Of a stretch of DNA of 64,000 nucleotides, positions 1 through 11,912 are shown piece after piece. Position 1 is the stretch's first letter; every line of letters begins with the position of its first letter. Source of the stretch: Homarus americanus (lineage: Eukaryota > Arthropoda > Malacostraca > Decapoda > Nephropidae); NCBI RefSeq assembly GCF_018991925.1, contig NW_024753828.1, positions 4,666,965 to 4,730,964 on the forward strand, in the 5' to 3' direction. The notes under the pieces were generated by a model that was given only the letters and a program-made list of their open reading frames with translations, made no database searches and had not been told where the DNA came from. A program made the translations under genes and the position numbers.

Positions 1-484
1 TGTCAAACTGCCTCTTAAATCTCCCAGTGCCTTACAGTTAACGATTTTCACTAGATCTTAGCACCTAGTACAGTAATGGAAATACGTCTCACTCGTACAG
101 TATAAATGCCTCCACCTTTCTGCCTACATACAGTACATGTTGCATGTTCTCTGTTTGTGTTTCTTTGTAAACCAGAGACGGTATAGTGCAGTAAACTGAT
201 ATGTTTCAGTTTTTGCTCTGTAACATTGTTATATGTGTATTACAAATAAAGATAGATCTTTCTTGCGTGACAAGAACCAAATTTATAATAAATATGTTAT
301 GTATACCTTAACTGTTACAGTATTGTCTTTACAGGACTACAGTACTTTAGTTTTTACATAAAGTGAGCAGCTAAAAATGTTAAGAAAATTAATTAATATT
401 TTGTTGACTCTGAATTGAGTTTAAGAAACGTATATATCTTTGGCTTTGGGAGAACCCTGTTGGTGTAAGAACAGTATTTGTACA

Positions 485-512
485 ACACACACACACACAC
501 ACACACACACAC
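485..512. repeat. (CA)n microsatellite
   Basis: An uninterrupted AC dinucleotide tract of 28 bases. Confidence 0.95.
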
Positions 513-1965
513 CATACGCAGGGAGAGAGAACTTCGCTACAGCAAAGATAATTTTTTCTAAGTTAGTTATTAAAATGTTAATCAAGATATAACAAGTCGC
601 TGATTTACATTGTAGACACTATATTCCCGGGGCACATTTTCAGTCGTCCTAACCCTAAGTTTTTCAGTGAACCTCATACAGTGAAGCTTTTCATTAGCAT
701 GAACCAAAGTAAAGTACTAAGTTAAAAAGTTAAATGGCAAGTTGAAATGGTATGTGACATTAAAGTACAGTGCAGGTTTAAAACAAGAGAAGTTTTCAGT
801 CATTTTAACCTAACTTTTTCACAACTTCATACGGTAGAGCTATTCATTGTGTATGAACCAAAGCAGACTATTAACTTTGTGTTATAATAGCATACTGTAC
901 TGAAGTTCTGTATAGGTTAAAAATAAATGACATCTGTGAATACACATTTATTTACAAAAAAAAAATCTCTAAATGGTGAAGCCATGACACCACTCACAAG
1001 CAGCTGCCACACCACGAGACTCACCTCATAATTATTCTTTCTCCACTTTTCTTTAATAAGCATCACTTATACAATTAAAACAAAAAGACTCTCAGACTTA
1101 AACTAACCAAGTATGTCTAAATGCACATTGCTTTCCTCTGCAATGTCACTGTCAAGGTCACTCTCCTCCCCAGCCAGTCTTCCCCAGGTGTCATCTTGTC
1201 CCAAACCTCTCTTCACACTTCCTGAATTTTCATGTCTAAACTGATGGAAACATGAGATTTCTTGAGTACAGTACCCGCAGGACTGTTTGCAGAATGTTTT
1301 CCATTTATTTATTTTTTTTTTTAATAATGGGCTCAAAAATATTTCACAGAGCAGCACCAGTTGTTGTCACTGGCAGAATGCGTGAAACTGAATTTTGGCG
1401 AGCTGGGAGAGTGTAGGTGAGGCATGAGATTCAAACTGATGCTATATCAGACTTCAGCAACTTATATCACTCTTGTTCCATAATTATTAAACCACTTTAT
1501 ATCGAAATGGTGTAAATCAGCGAATGATTATCCTGACGAATCTGAAGATGGAGACAAAGAGGTTTTATCAAGATAAAAGTCTGTTTGCAATGTGAGCATT
1601 AGATTAAAGATAAAATACTGTACCTGTATAGCATTACCTGTAAATTGCAAGTAGATTACCCGAGGTAGGCAAGTATGAAGTTGTTTCCTGGGCAAAATGA
1701 AGCAAACTTTATAACTATATATTAGTCTGAGCTATTAGATTAATTTGGTGTGTCAATTGACATTCTGCCATGTTAGCATGTACAGTACTGTATTATTAAT
1801 GTGCTGGTCGAGGCTGTAGGATGAATAAGGCCTGGATGTACCCATGGATATTTGTAAGATAACTTCACCTGACCCAATGTAACACATCCAGGTGTCAAAT
1901 GTCAGCATCCAAACAACCATAAACACCAACTGAAGTCTACTTTCTGCTGGTGTGTATTGTTACTG

Positions 1966-2187
1966 TAAAGACTTATATTTTTGGGAGGAGGATGTAATAA
2001 TGACTTGAGACTTTTTACATGGCCTGATGTTTCTTAATGTAAAGACTTATCTTTTTGGGAGGAGGATGTAATAATGACTTGAGACTTTTTACATGGCCTG
2101 ATTTCTCTTAATGTAAAGACTTACCTTTTTGGTAGGAGGATGTAATAATGACTTGAGACTTTTTACATGGCCTGATTTCTCTTAATG
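1966..2187. repeat. 73-74 bp tandem repeat, 3 copies
   Basis: Three head-to-tail copies start at 1966, 2039 and 2113, each opening GTAAAGACTTA and ending CATGGCCTGAT. Copies differ by a few substitutions. There is no coding potential. Confidence 0.9.
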
Positions 2188-2443
2188 CTGTACCGACAAG
2201 GACAGCTTGGTAATGTGGTCACTGAAGAACTATTTGATCTTATTGAAATGAATCAGGCTTTGCTGCTCAGTGCATTTTATCTTGAGAAAACTCTTGTGAA
2301 TTGACTAATGCAGGAAAAAGAATCTTAAGAAATGCATCTCAGCAGATCTTTTAATACGGTATATATGCAGTTCCTCAATAATACATAATATTACCTTCAG
2401 TGTAGGGATTCAACACCTGACACATGCAGTGCTCAGTTAATTT

Positions 2444-2667
2444 TAACCCTTTCACTATGGGATACCTTTTCTAATAGTTTATTTGACTAATGCCAGAAAG
2501 TTTTATTCACTGGAGAGAGGTCCCCTGTACCCAAGGAGTAAATAAACTATCTCCACTGAGTGGTTTTCATGCTTGCAGTCCTGTACTCGGTGCTATGTGG
2601 CTCATGCGCTACAGTATATATACTGGTGCATATTTCATCACATCTTGTGTTGTATGGTGAAGGGATT
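2444..2667. mobile_element. possible decayed piggyBac-type MITE
   Basis: The left end reads TTAACCCTTTCACTATGG. The right end, read on the opposite strand, is TAATCCCTTCACCATA, giving imperfect inverted termini close to TTAA. The similarity is partial and one TTAA is degraded, so this is tentative. Confidence 0.3.
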
Positions 2668-2914
2668 ATGCAAATTATCTCTACAGGGTGGCCCACAAGT
2701 AGTAATTAAGGGAAAAGAAAGGGTAAAACCTTTTTAATAAGCTTAGAAATATGAAGTGATTAATGAGGGTCCAAAACCAAACAATATACTGTACTGTAAA
2801 TGGATCTATGAGCTTCCCTGTATAAGGAATCATTCTGTTGTAGTTTATTAATTGTCAGTTGTATCTTATATCATTTATATCTCTCGTACTTAAACTGTTA
2901 ATTTGATCAGAACA

Positions 2915-3030
2915 GCTATTAACTCTTGATTAGAATTACTGTACTATTAACTCTTGATTAGAATTACTGTACTATTAACTCTTGATCAGAATTACTGTTA
3001 ATTCTTGATCAGGATAGCTGTTAACCCTTG
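2915..3030. repeat. ~30-bp imperfect tandem repeat
   Basis: About four imperfect copies of TATTAACTCTTGATTAGAA, diverging toward the right end. Confidence 0.7.
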
Positions 3031-3606
3031 ATCAGAACAGAAGTTAAGTTGATAGATTTTTACTTGTACTTTAGTTAACTTTAAGGGGTTGTAACATCAG
3101 GGGTTCAAAATTGGCAAGTGTGTGTGTTTAAGGATGTTTAAGTTTGTGTCTGACCCTAAAATTACATCTCTTGCCATATATGAATATTGAGGTGGACACA
3201 GTTAATTTATTTACCGTATTTCACGGCATATTAGACAAAGCCATATAAGATTCACCCCCCATTTTAGCTGGGAGTATTTAGGAAAAAATTTTAGTGTGTA
3301 TTTTCCTCCTGTAGCCATAGTTTTCTTAAAACAATATATACAGTTCCAGGAAATATGAGGAATAAATAAAAATAATACCAATAATTAAGTTACAACAAAA
3401 AATGCTGTATTTCCAAACCAGTAAATAAAAGCCAAATGAAAGTCTAACACAGTCTACATTTGCATATACATCTGCACTCCCTCTTCACCATAGCAACGGT
3501 GATGCTACCTCTACTGATTCCCTAGCAACACACCCCCCACCACCACCAACCGCCCAGCTGTCCTCTCACTAAGCCAGCTAACCCGTGTGCAAAGAAGTGT
3601 ACAGTA

Positions 3607-3880
3607 CAGCTCCTCCCCGATTTACGACGGGGTTAGGGACCCAAATCCAGGTCGTAAGTCGAAAATGCTTAAAAAATACATAGAAAATCTAAAATGGATG
3701 TCTCTTTTTCTTCTCAGCACCACAAAACTCTCACTTATAAGCTTGCCAGCCATGTTAAAGTGAATTCCAAACAAAAATTTTGTCAGTACACAGCGCAATC
3801 ACTGACGTTGGGGACTCGAAAATACGTAATTTGACAAAATATTGGTACGACTGAGGCGGTCGTAAGTCGGGGAGGAGCTG
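3607..3880. mobile_element. TA-flanked MITE, CAGCTCCTCCCC family (copy 1)
   Basis: The 274-bp element has inverted ends: CAGCTCCTCCCCGATTTACG at left, and GTCGTAAGTCGGGGAGGAGC followed by TG at right. It is flanked by TA dinucleotides at 3605-3606 and 3881-3882. TA duplication is the mark of Tc1/mariner/pogo-type DNA transposons. No transposase is present, so it is non-autonomous. A close relative lies at 27280-27590 and shares the interior. Confidence 0.85.
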
Positions 3881-4569
3881 TATATTCCTTTTATGTGTTT
3901 GCCCTTATGACAAATATTTCTTTTACTTCTTTCACAGTCTGTATGTAGGATGGTGTGTGCATGTAACCGAGTAAAAATAAATGAAGAAAGTTACGTATAT
4001 CTACCCTAAAATACGAGTTGAAAAGCAATGGCTTGGCCAAGTAGCTTGGTGGTTATAAAGACGAGTCTAACAAATGTAAATGTGAAAAGAAAGTTTAATG
4101 TAAATCTTAATTTTTATCAGGTATTTGTAGATCTAAAAATAAATGTTGGAGGTATGGCATTAATAGATTGTAATACTTGTAAGAGTTCAGAAATGGTTAC
4201 TGCTTAGCTACCTCTGAAGAGTTGGGTGTCTGTCGTATGAACGTTAATCATCTCGGGTTATCGTCATCAGTACAGTACAGAGTAGTTATAGATTGAGCTT
4301 TTATATTTACAATAATTATTTTTTGATTAATTGAAACTTATAATAAAGTTTAAGAAAACAATAACATATTTTTCAATCTGGAGTTGGGTAAGGTAAAATT
4401 TAGCCTACTGGAGACAGCAACAGGGATTCATTAGCTTGCAGAAGACAGCAACTTCACATAAAGGACGCAGGCTGATTTCTTAGGCCATTTTTTTTTCAGA
4501 CGAAAAGTGTATCTTTTATGCCATAAAATACAGTAATTATCATTTCACCTATTATCAGTCGATTTGGCA

Positions 4570-4735
4570 GTTGGTCTATCCAGTGTTGGTACAGGAGGAC
4601 ACCAGGGTCCAGAAAACCTGTGATGTTTAGTGAAGTTACACGGGATAACACCCTTCTCACGTGTGTCCGGGCCAAGCAGGAATCGGACCCTTGATATATT
4701 AGTGAGAGATACACAAGTTACCGCTGTACAGTACC
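4570..4735 (-). mobile_element. tRNA-derived SINE (family B)
   Basis: On the minus strand the sequence holds a tRNA-like promoter: an A-box-like segment (GTTGGTGGTACTGTACAGCG) and a B-box-like GGTCCGATTCC. A body follows, running through GGCCCGGACACACGTGAG. A second copy on the plus strand at about 48268-48556 shares head and body, which supports a dispersed SINE over a functional tRNA gene. Neither folds as a canonical tRNA on inspection. Confidence 0.55.
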
Positions 4736-5127
4736 ACCAACACTGATAATTATGCCTAGACACACTATTGTATACTAAATGTCTCTTCTCTCACACTCGC
4801 ACACAGGTATGTTTTGAACCACCTAAGATGACATTATACTGTATAGTCACAGCTCTGCTCCTGCCAAGCTGTACATAGATTTTAAGAACATAACATTTAA
4901 CTTTCATATATTTTGTTTTATTATTATTATTGAATTGTACTTTAATTTTAAGAACAAATGTGGTTCTATAATCAATAATTATAGGGTGAGAGTTATGTAG
5001 GCGGTTGATTGTCCTGCCTACCAAAGTTGAATTATTAACTAAATATTATTCCTTAGTACAGTATAGAGGTCATACTGATTGATATATAAAATAACATATA
5101 AAGATCCTATATCTAATTAATATAGAT

Positions 5128-5170
5128 CAGGGGTTCCCAAACTTTTCTTTCCCACTGCGGACCAGGGTGT
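5128..5170 (+). mobile_element. hAT-type terminal fragment
   Basis: The sequence CAGGGGTTCCCAAACTTTTC resembles common hAT-superfamily terminal repeats. No matching right terminus was found nearby, so only one end survives. A complete hAT-type element with a similar left end is at 38647-39165. Confidence 0.4.
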
Positions 5171-5208
5171 ATGCTTCAGTGTTTGTGTGGATCTTTAAAT
5201 GTGTGCTT

Positions 5209-5336
5209 CCCCTGGTTCATGTGTTTTCCTTGGTTCAGGTGTGTTTTCCCTGGTTCATGTGTTTTCCTTGGTTCAGGTGTGCTTTCCCTGGTTCATGTGT
5301 TTTCCTTGGTTCAGGTGTGCTTTCCCTGGTTCATGT
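5209..5336. repeat. 38-bp minisatellite
   Basis: About 3.5 copies of a pyrimidine-rich unit containing TGGTTCATGTGTTTTCCTTG. ORFs across it are repeat artefacts. Confidence 0.85.
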
Positions 5337-5704
5337 GTACTTCTATTTTATTTGTATATTCCTTAGTTCATCGGAAAGGAAGAAATTATACTGTTTGGGC
5401 TTTTACCGAGAGAATAATATTGTCTCTTGTGTTTAGATTTCAGGATAAAGTGTTGGAACAGGATAAGAAAAGATGAATTAGGATATGTTTGGCCCTTTGC
5501 AGTTTTATAAGATAATATTCTCTAAAAAATGTGGCTGAAATTCTTTGCTATTTGGTTAATTTCAACAGACTTAAATTTTCTCTGTTTTGGGATTTACACA
5601 TAGATAATGTATGTTATAATTATACAATATGATTAAAGCACATTTTAATTTACCTGTTTCATTTACCATCAATTCCACAAGTATTCACATATAATTTTGA
5701 AAAG

Positions 5705-6313
5705 GGCCTGGGTGTGTATGCTGATAGTGAACTGAACTTCTTGGACCATTGTGAAAAGAAGGTTAATCATGCAACCAAGCGAATAGGTTTTACAAGAAGT
5801 TCGATCAGATAAAGCATCTAAATGATCCGTCCCGCATAACGTTCTTCATTAGTGAGGTGCTTCCCTGTCTGGTCCCCGGAATATGCGAGAGACTGTCGAT
5901 TGATTGAAAATGTCCAAGGAGGGCCATCACACAGGTGCCTGCACAACAGAACCTCAGTTACTCAGAGAGATAAGAACGCCTGTAGTTGCCCAGCTTATAC
6001 TATAGGTAGGGAAGGGTTGATTTAATTGAAGTCGATACCAAGTGCACCTCATAATGAAGTGTTCATACCTGGAGCTAACAAATTCCTGCCCCACTAAAGG
6101 TCACAAGTTCAGAAAATTTTCAGAGTGGAAATTGTAAACTCAAATCTGTTAAGTGTGTTGTGACGGCACTGAGTGTGATCTCAATTAAGATCAGACTTTA
6201 CCAACACAGCAGAGGTTCAGGTACATTCTGGAGCCGGTGCATGCCCAGTACTTACCAACAGTGTGTAACAGAGACGTGACCGACTGCCCAAGCTGCTATT
6301 GAGCCAATCAGGA
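5705..6313 (+). pseudogene. degenerate CR1-like LINE 3' fragment (family A)
   Basis: This is a heavily mutated relative of the LINE fragment at 7484-8735. It keeps segments equivalent to D-N-E-L-K-F-x-x-H-C-E-K-V-N and to the 3' tail near CAGAGACGTGACCGACTGCC, but all frames are broken by stops and indels. It has no coding function. Confidence 0.7.
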
Positions 6314-6459
6314 TAAAAGTAAGTAAATACAGTAAACAGAAAGATTGTACGTAGTACCTATTTGGTCTTAGTTTTGCCAACCATTTATTTTACAGTACTT
6401 TTATCTTCTTCACTGCTTGTCAGCCTGTATGATAGTTGGTCTGTCAGTTTTCTGTTACT

Positions 6460-6830
6460 GTTAACAAGTGCTAGATGAGTATGGGCTCTGTTACACACAG
6501 CAAATAATTATGGACATGTATAGGCTCTTTATTATACAGTACAGTTGACAATTACTGGTAACTGAACATGTTCGGGCTCAGATACACACTGTTGACAAGT
6601 AGTGGACATGTATGGGCTTTCTGTAACACTTTTGACAAGTCCTGTACTGTACAGTATATGTACAGGCTCTGTTACACATTGTTAACAAGTACTGTACAGG
6701 TTCTGTAAACTGTTGAAAAATACTGGACTTGTATGGGCTGTTACGCATATTTGACAGGTACTGTACTAGTGCAGTACAGTATTGAATACTGTACTGTATA
6801 TACAAGCTGTTGAAAGCACTTGAACATGTG
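6460..6830. repeat. irregular TACTG-rich tandem repeat
   Basis: Imperfect units built around GGCTCTGTTACACA, TTGACAAGTACTGTAC and CAGTACAGT recur at uneven spacing. This is a decayed tandem array with many palindromic pentamers. Confidence 0.55.
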
Positions 6831-7483
6831 CCAGTGAAGTATGATAATTCTGTAAGTCTCCAACTAGATACAGTAATGGTACTACAGTACTACAATCACT
6901 AAAACAACAAGTTAAGAAATGGGTTACTGTTGTATTTTCAACCAATATGCCTCTCGAGCCAGTTCCTGGACCCTCTACTGCTAATTAAGGTATCCGGTAT
7001 TCATTCGAGGTTAGATTAGGTTGGATTTTGAGATGAGCTCAACTTAAGAGCCATATTGGTTGAAAATGCAAACTTACCAGCAAAGCAAGGTAAAGTTCTA
7101 CTTTAGACAACACAGGAATCTTAGAAATTTTACCTTTGCAATCAATTGTTTAGACAATTCTAAGACACTTATATGACGTTACCCTTGTAAATGACCTGAC
7201 CTAAACTCCGACATATGTAAGTTGTTTGTGAGGGAAACGTCATACAAGAAAAGTGTCTTAGAAAAGTCTAAACTACTGATTCCCATAACTAAATTCCTAA
7301 GATTCCTCGGTTGACCGAAACTAAAATAGTGCCCACAGGAAATCATTAAACATTTTCTAGTGGCAGTACCGTAGTGGTTCCCTCATAAATTACCCCAAAT
7401 AGTAACAAATAAGAGATTAGCAAATGGCTATTGGAGTAAGTGTTGAAATGATGAATTAAACTGTAATTTAACTTTCACTGCTT

Positions 7484-8735
7484 ATGGATATTTGGACCAA
7501 AATTCTGGAACAGGGTGGTAATATCGACAGTATTTACCTAGATTTTGCCAAGGCTTTCGACAGTGTACCCCATGGAAGGATGAAAATTAAACTGGAAAGG
7601 TACGGGATTCGGGGAAATGTTCTAGAGTGGATTGGAGATTTTCTCCATGACCGCAAGCAGTGTGTGGTGATTAATGGCACAAAATTATCAAGTGTACCCA
7701 TCACAAGTGGGGTACTGCAGGGCAGTGTATTGGGCCCATTGTTGTTTGTCTGCTTCATAAATGCCATACCTGACACTGTACATTCCTCCATACCACTGTT
7801 TGCGGATGACTCCAAATTACTGTATTTCGGGAAATCAAGAAGCAAACAGACTGTGAAGAGCTGCAGAAGGATCTCTGTGAGGTCCAAGAATGGTCAAAGA
7901 AATGGCTGCTGAGATTCAATGTCACGAAGTGTAAGAGGATGCACCTTGGGTGTACCAACGGTAAGGAGGCATATCATATGTCCCAACGGAACGAAGAAAC
8001 TGCATTAATTGAGACTGAATGTGAGAAGGACCTACTGTAGGCGTGTATGTTGACAATGAGCTGAAGTTCTCGGGCCATTGCGAGAAGGTAAATCAGGCAA
8101 CTAAATTATTATGTCTTACAAGAAGGTCGTTCAGATATTTAGACGGTCCGTCCCTCATAATGATCTTCAAGAGTGAAGTGCTTCCCCATCTGGAGTACTG
8201 TCACCCCATCTGGAGTACTGTCACCCCATCTGGTCCCCGAGATATGCTAGGGACTGTCAGTTGGTTGAAAATGTTCAAAGGAGAGCCACCAGACTGGTGC
8301 CTGCACTTCGGCACCTCAACTACCTTGAGAGATTGGAGCGCCTGAACTTGCCTAGCTTATACTACAGACGTGCACTCAGTCGAGTGCCCTTACCTGGAGG
8401 TGGTGGACGCTTGCCCCACAAGGGGTCACAGCTCAAGGCTGAAGAAGCCGCAAGCCCAAAAAACTGTGAGGGGTAACTTTTCCGGAGTGAGAGTTGTGAA
8501 CTCTTGGAACAATCTGCCAGGAAGTGTTGTACTTTTTCTTACTTTTATCCTCTTCACCATTGATCGGCTCGTTAGCCGCTTGGGCGATCGGTCACAGCTC
8601 TGGTCTTCCTCCACCAGGCTTGACCAACACTGGAGCAGGTTCATGCCCAGTACCTGTCAACAGTGCCTGACAGAGACGTGACTGATCGCCCAAGCGGCTA
8701 ACGAGCCGACCAATGGTGAAGAGGATAAAAATAAA
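7484..8735 (+). pseudogene. CR1-like LINE, RT fragment (family A)
   Basis: The frame at 7484-7912 encodes the palm of a non-LTR reverse transcriptase, with IYLDFAKAFDSVPH, GVLQGSVLGPLLF and the catalytic FADD. Frameshifts follow: the continuation (E-L-K-F-S-G-H-C-E-K-V-N-Q-A-T-K) is in another frame at 8043-8345, and a further piece is near 8261-8476. The 5' half (endonuclease, RT N-terminus) is absent. The last ~190 bp form a long inverted repeat (8543-8732). It is a dead, 5'-truncated copy. The clade is inferred from motif style. Confidence 0.8.
8543..8732. repeat. long inverted repeat in LINE tail
   Basis: The arms at 8543-8595 and 8678-8732 are near-perfect reverse complements; the left arm includes GGCTCGTTAGCCGCTTGGGC and the right arm GCCCAAGCGGCTAACGAGCC. 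About 80 bases separate them, so a transcript would fold into a long hairpin. Confidence 0.9.
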
Positions 8736-8761
8736 GGTAAAATATTAATCAATGACAACTA

Positions 8762-8833
8762 TGCGCTGTTTTTGGGGAAGAAATGAAACCTACGCTGTCT
8801 ATTATTTCCTTTGTTTTTCCCACAAACAACACA
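8762..8833 (-). pseudogene. THAP-like zinc finger fragment
   Basis: On the minus strand a short ORF contains CVVCGKNKGNN followed by RRFHFFPKN. The C-x2-C start plus the F-H-x-F-P motif is typical of the beginning of THAP domains, found in P-element-type transposases and host factors. Only the N-terminal part of such a domain is present. Flanking DNA gives no matching continuation, so it may be an exon, a transposon relic or chance. Confidence 0.35.
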
Positions 8834-9482
8834 AGGGTGAAAGGTGTTTGGAGCCGTGTTTATATCTCCCGCCACCTGCAGAATAATGTAAACAAACAAA
8901 ATATATAAACAAGCAGCATACACACCATTACCAGGACAAGCATCCAACTAATAAGGATTTAATTATTCCCATAAGACTAATAGTTACTTTATGATATTCA
9001 TTGATAAATAACATTAAAATTTGACAATTGTTTTATACCCGAGAGTTTGTTTATAGTAGAGGTGGCTAATGTTTTAAACCTACCACAAACAACTACAAAA
9101 TTACATATATTTTTACTTAACTCATAAATAAATATCAATACTTAATGAATAAATGTAAATAAATATATTTTTTAAATTAAACTATATTAAGTCTGGATCA
9201 TATGCCTTGCAAATATAGAATAAGATGAAATTTACTGAGTGGTGTTCGTGGTATAGGAACTAACATTAATAGCTTTTACCACTACACAAGTAGTAGTATT
9301 TGTAACAATTACTTTAGATTGTGATAATGTCGGATCGTGAGTATTTTAATGCATTTATTTACCTTTTAAGAGGATCATGAATCAATTGTCATTAATAGAA
9401 GTGAAGAAATAACGGTGTGATGAAGTATATACGAGATAATTGTTATATGTAGGGTTGGTTTGCATCATCACAAAACAAAATA

Positions 9483-11912
9483 TTATAAGAACATAAGAAA
9501 ATAAGGAGTCTGCAATAGGCCGGTTGGCCTGTGCCTGGCAGCTCCTGTCGAGAGTTACTGCCACTCTCTATCATCCATGAATCTATCTAGCCTCCTTTTG
9601 AAACTTTCCAGAGTTCCCGCACTTACTACAAAGTTGCTAAGCTTGTTCCACTCGTCCACCACCCTATTTGTGAACCAGTTTCTTCCTATCTCCCTCCTAA
9701 ACCTAAACTTATCCAACTTAAATCCGTTGCTCCGAGTCCTATCCTGCTCGGATATTATAAGAACTTTATCTATATCCCCTTTATTGATTCCTTTCACCCA
9801 CTTAAATACTTCTATCATATCTCCCCGCACTCTTCGTCTTTCTAGGGAATGCAAGTTAAGTTTCTTTAACATATCCTGATATGGAAGGTTTCTAAGTCCC
9901 GGAATCATTTTTGTCATTCTTCGCTGCACCGACTCTAGTGAATTTATATCCATTCTATAATAGGGGCACCAGAACTGAACAGCATAATCGAGGTGCGGCC
10001 TGACTAGCGCAAGATATAGTTGCAATAAGACCTCTGCACTCTTGTTACTTACACTTCTAGATATAAAACCCAATACTCTGTTTGCCTTATTTCGAACATT
10101 AACGCACTGTTTTCTAGGCCGTAGGTCCGGGCTTACAAGTACCCCTAGGTCTCTTTCACAAGTCGACTTCTCTAGGTTGATGTTGTTCAGGCTGTATACA
10201 TTATAAGTATTTGTTCTTCCAATATTAAGTACGCTGCACTTGCTGGTGTTGAATTTCATTTGCCATTTTTCAGACCACCCCTGCAGTTTATTTAGATCCT
10301 CCTGTAATGCATTTGCATCCTGCCCTGAATTAATTTGCCGCCCTATTTTGGTGTCATCCGCAAACTTGCTTATGTCACTGCTGATCCCAGTATCTAAATC
10401 GTTTATGTAGATTATGAACAAGAGTGGGCCTAGTACTGACCCCTGGGGAACCTCACTGGTTACACGGCCCCACTCAGATTTAACACCATCTACGCTGACC
10501 CTCTGTGTTCTATCGGTGAGCCATGATTTTATCCAATTTAAAACTTTCCCCTCGATACCATGAGCCTTAATTTTTCTCAGAAGCCTCTGATGCGGTACTC
10601 TGTCAAATGCTTTGCTAAAGTCTAAGTAAATAACATCGTAATTTTCGTCATTATCTACTACCTCGAAGACTTTCCTAAAAAACGTTAGCAGATTTGTTAG
10701 ACAAGATTTTCCCTTTGTAAACCCATGTTGAGAGTCGTAGATTAATTTGCTTTTCTCTAGATGCGATCGGATGCTATCTGCTATAATTGATTCAAGAAAT
10801 TTCCCCACTACTGACGTCAAACTGATCGGCCGGTAATTTGACGCTGATGCTCTGTCTCCCTTTTTAAATATGGGTACTACATTCGCCTGTTTCCACAACT
10901 CTGGCACAACTCCAGTGTCTAATGATTTTGTAAATAAGTTTACGAGGGGTCCGCTAATCTGTTCCCTACACTCTTTTAAGACTCGAGGAAAAATTTCATC
11001 CGGCCCTGGGGATTTTGTGTTCTTTAGTTTATTTATCTTCTTAAGAACATCCTCTTTTCTGATGGTGATATTCTTTAATTTCTCTTCTTCCTTTCCCTTA
11101 AATATCAGTTCCACCTCCGGAATTTCATCGCAAATTTCTTCTGTGAAAACTGATAAGAAGTAGCTGTTCAATGCTTTGCTCATGTCTTCACTGCCATTTA
11201 TCAATTCTCCCCTCCCTGACTTTAAAGGCCCAACTTTGTCCTTGACCTTTGTCCTATATACCTGGAAAAATCCCTTGGGATTCGCCTTGGATTCTCTTGC
11301 TATTTTGATTTCATAGTCTCTCTTTGCTTTCCTTACATTTTTCTTAACATTCCTAGATAGTTCATTATACCTGTTTCTGAGCTGCTCCTCCCCTCCCTTT
11401 AATTTCTTATATATTCCTTTCTTTATTCCTATGTCATGTTTAAGTTTTCTGGTCATCCACCTTGGCTCATTCTTATTTGACCTAATTTTTCTGTATGGTA
11501 TATTTTGTTCTTGTGCTTTATGTAGTATACTGGTGAATATATTATAGTCATGATCAATTGTTGTGTCATCTATGACCTCACCACTTCCTACTGGGAACTG
11601 ACGTGACTGTTCCCAGGTGACTCACCTAGGTACCTTCTTAACCCCTGATAATCCGCCAACCGAAAGTTTGGGACTCTGACCATATTGTCATTATTTTTCG
11701 TTTCCCAATTTAGGGTGAACCTGATTTCTCTGTGATCACTGTTACCTAGTTCTTCCCCTACTGTGATATCTCTGATAATATTTTCTTTATTTGTTAATAC
11801 TAGGTCTAATATATTGTCACCTCTAGTAGGTTCTGTAATTAGTTGTTTCAAAAAATTGTCCTGTACTGCGTCTAGGAAGTCTTCAGATTCATAGTCGCCT
11901 ACAATGTTGTCT
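9483..11912 (-). mobile_element. CR1-like LINE (family B), 5'-truncated, nearly intact
   Basis: This non-LTR retrotransposon lies on the minus strand. Its 5' end is cut inside the endonuclease near 11910, and its 3' end is near 9483 with a short tail resembling TTATTTTCTTATGTTCTTAT. One copy of the same 3' end lies at 49553-49990. The coding region runs from the endonuclease C-terminus (with the catalytic S-D-H in GNSDHREIRF) through the RT and C-terminal region to a stop at 9555. It is broken once, by a frameshift near 11620. I assign it to the CR1/Jockey group from motif style, with moderate confidence. Confidence 0.85.
9555..11456 (-). CDS. LINE reverse transcriptase ORF (633 aa from first ATG)
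   Basis: The reading frame is open from about 11590, upstream of this ATG, through NEPRW and beyond, so the ATG is probably internal to the original polyprotein. Recognisable RT motifs in order are KSPGPDEIFPRVLKE, ANVVPIFKKGDRASASNYRP(I)SL, HGFTKGKSCLTNLLTF, IYLDFSKAFDRVPH, VPQGSVLGPLLFIIYINDL and the catalytic FADD. A C-terminal domain follows, with SVQRRMTKMIPGLRNLPY. The enzyme would copy LINE RNA at a nicked chromosomal target. The RT is full length with no internal stop, suggesting recent insertion, but the element lacks its 5' end and has a frameshift upstream. Confidence 0.9.
   Translation of the reverse strand: MTRKLKHDIGIKKGIYKKLKGGEEQLRNRYNELSRNVKKNVRKAKRDYEIKIARESKANPKGFFQVYRTKVKDKVGPLKSGRGELINGSEDMSKALNSYFLSVFTEEICDEIPEVELIFKGKEEEKLKNITIRKEDVLKKINKLKNTKSPGPDEIFPRVLKECREQISGPLVNLFTKSLDTGVVPELWKQANVVPIFKKGDRASASNYRPISLTSVVGKFLESIIADSIRSHLEKSKLIYDSQHGFTKGKSCLTNLLTFFRKVFEVVDNDENYDVIYLDFSKAFDRVPHQRLLRKIKAHGIEGKVLNWIKSWLTDRTQRVSVDGVKSEWGRVTSEVPQGSVLGPLLFIIYINDLDTGISSDISKFADDTKIGRQINSGQDANALQEDLNKLQGWSEKWQMKFNTSKCSVLNIGRTNTYNVYSLNNINLEKSTCERDLGVLVSPDLRPRKQCVNVRNKANRVLGFISRSVSNKSAEVLLQLYLALVRPHLDYAVQFWCPYYRMDINSLESVQRRMTKMIPGLRNLPYQDMLKKLNLHSLERRRVRGDMIEVFKWVKGINKGDIDKVLIISEQDRTRSNGFKLDKFRFRREIGRNWFTNRVVDEWNKLSNFVVSAGTLESFKRRLDRFMDDREWQ

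Larger units (their letters stand above)
1..3606. other. non-coding stretch, left edge
   Basis: I see no supportable gene here. The stretch is AT-rich, with scattered CAGTA/TACTG pentamers, a (CA)n tract at 485-512, a three-copy repeat at 1966-2187, a ~30-bp repeat near 2915-3030, and a possible decayed piggyBac-type element near 2444-2667. Short ORFs, including one at 1103-1357 on the minus strand, have no recognisable motif and no splice context. The missing 5' exon of gene 1 could lie here or outside the window. Confidence 0.5.
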
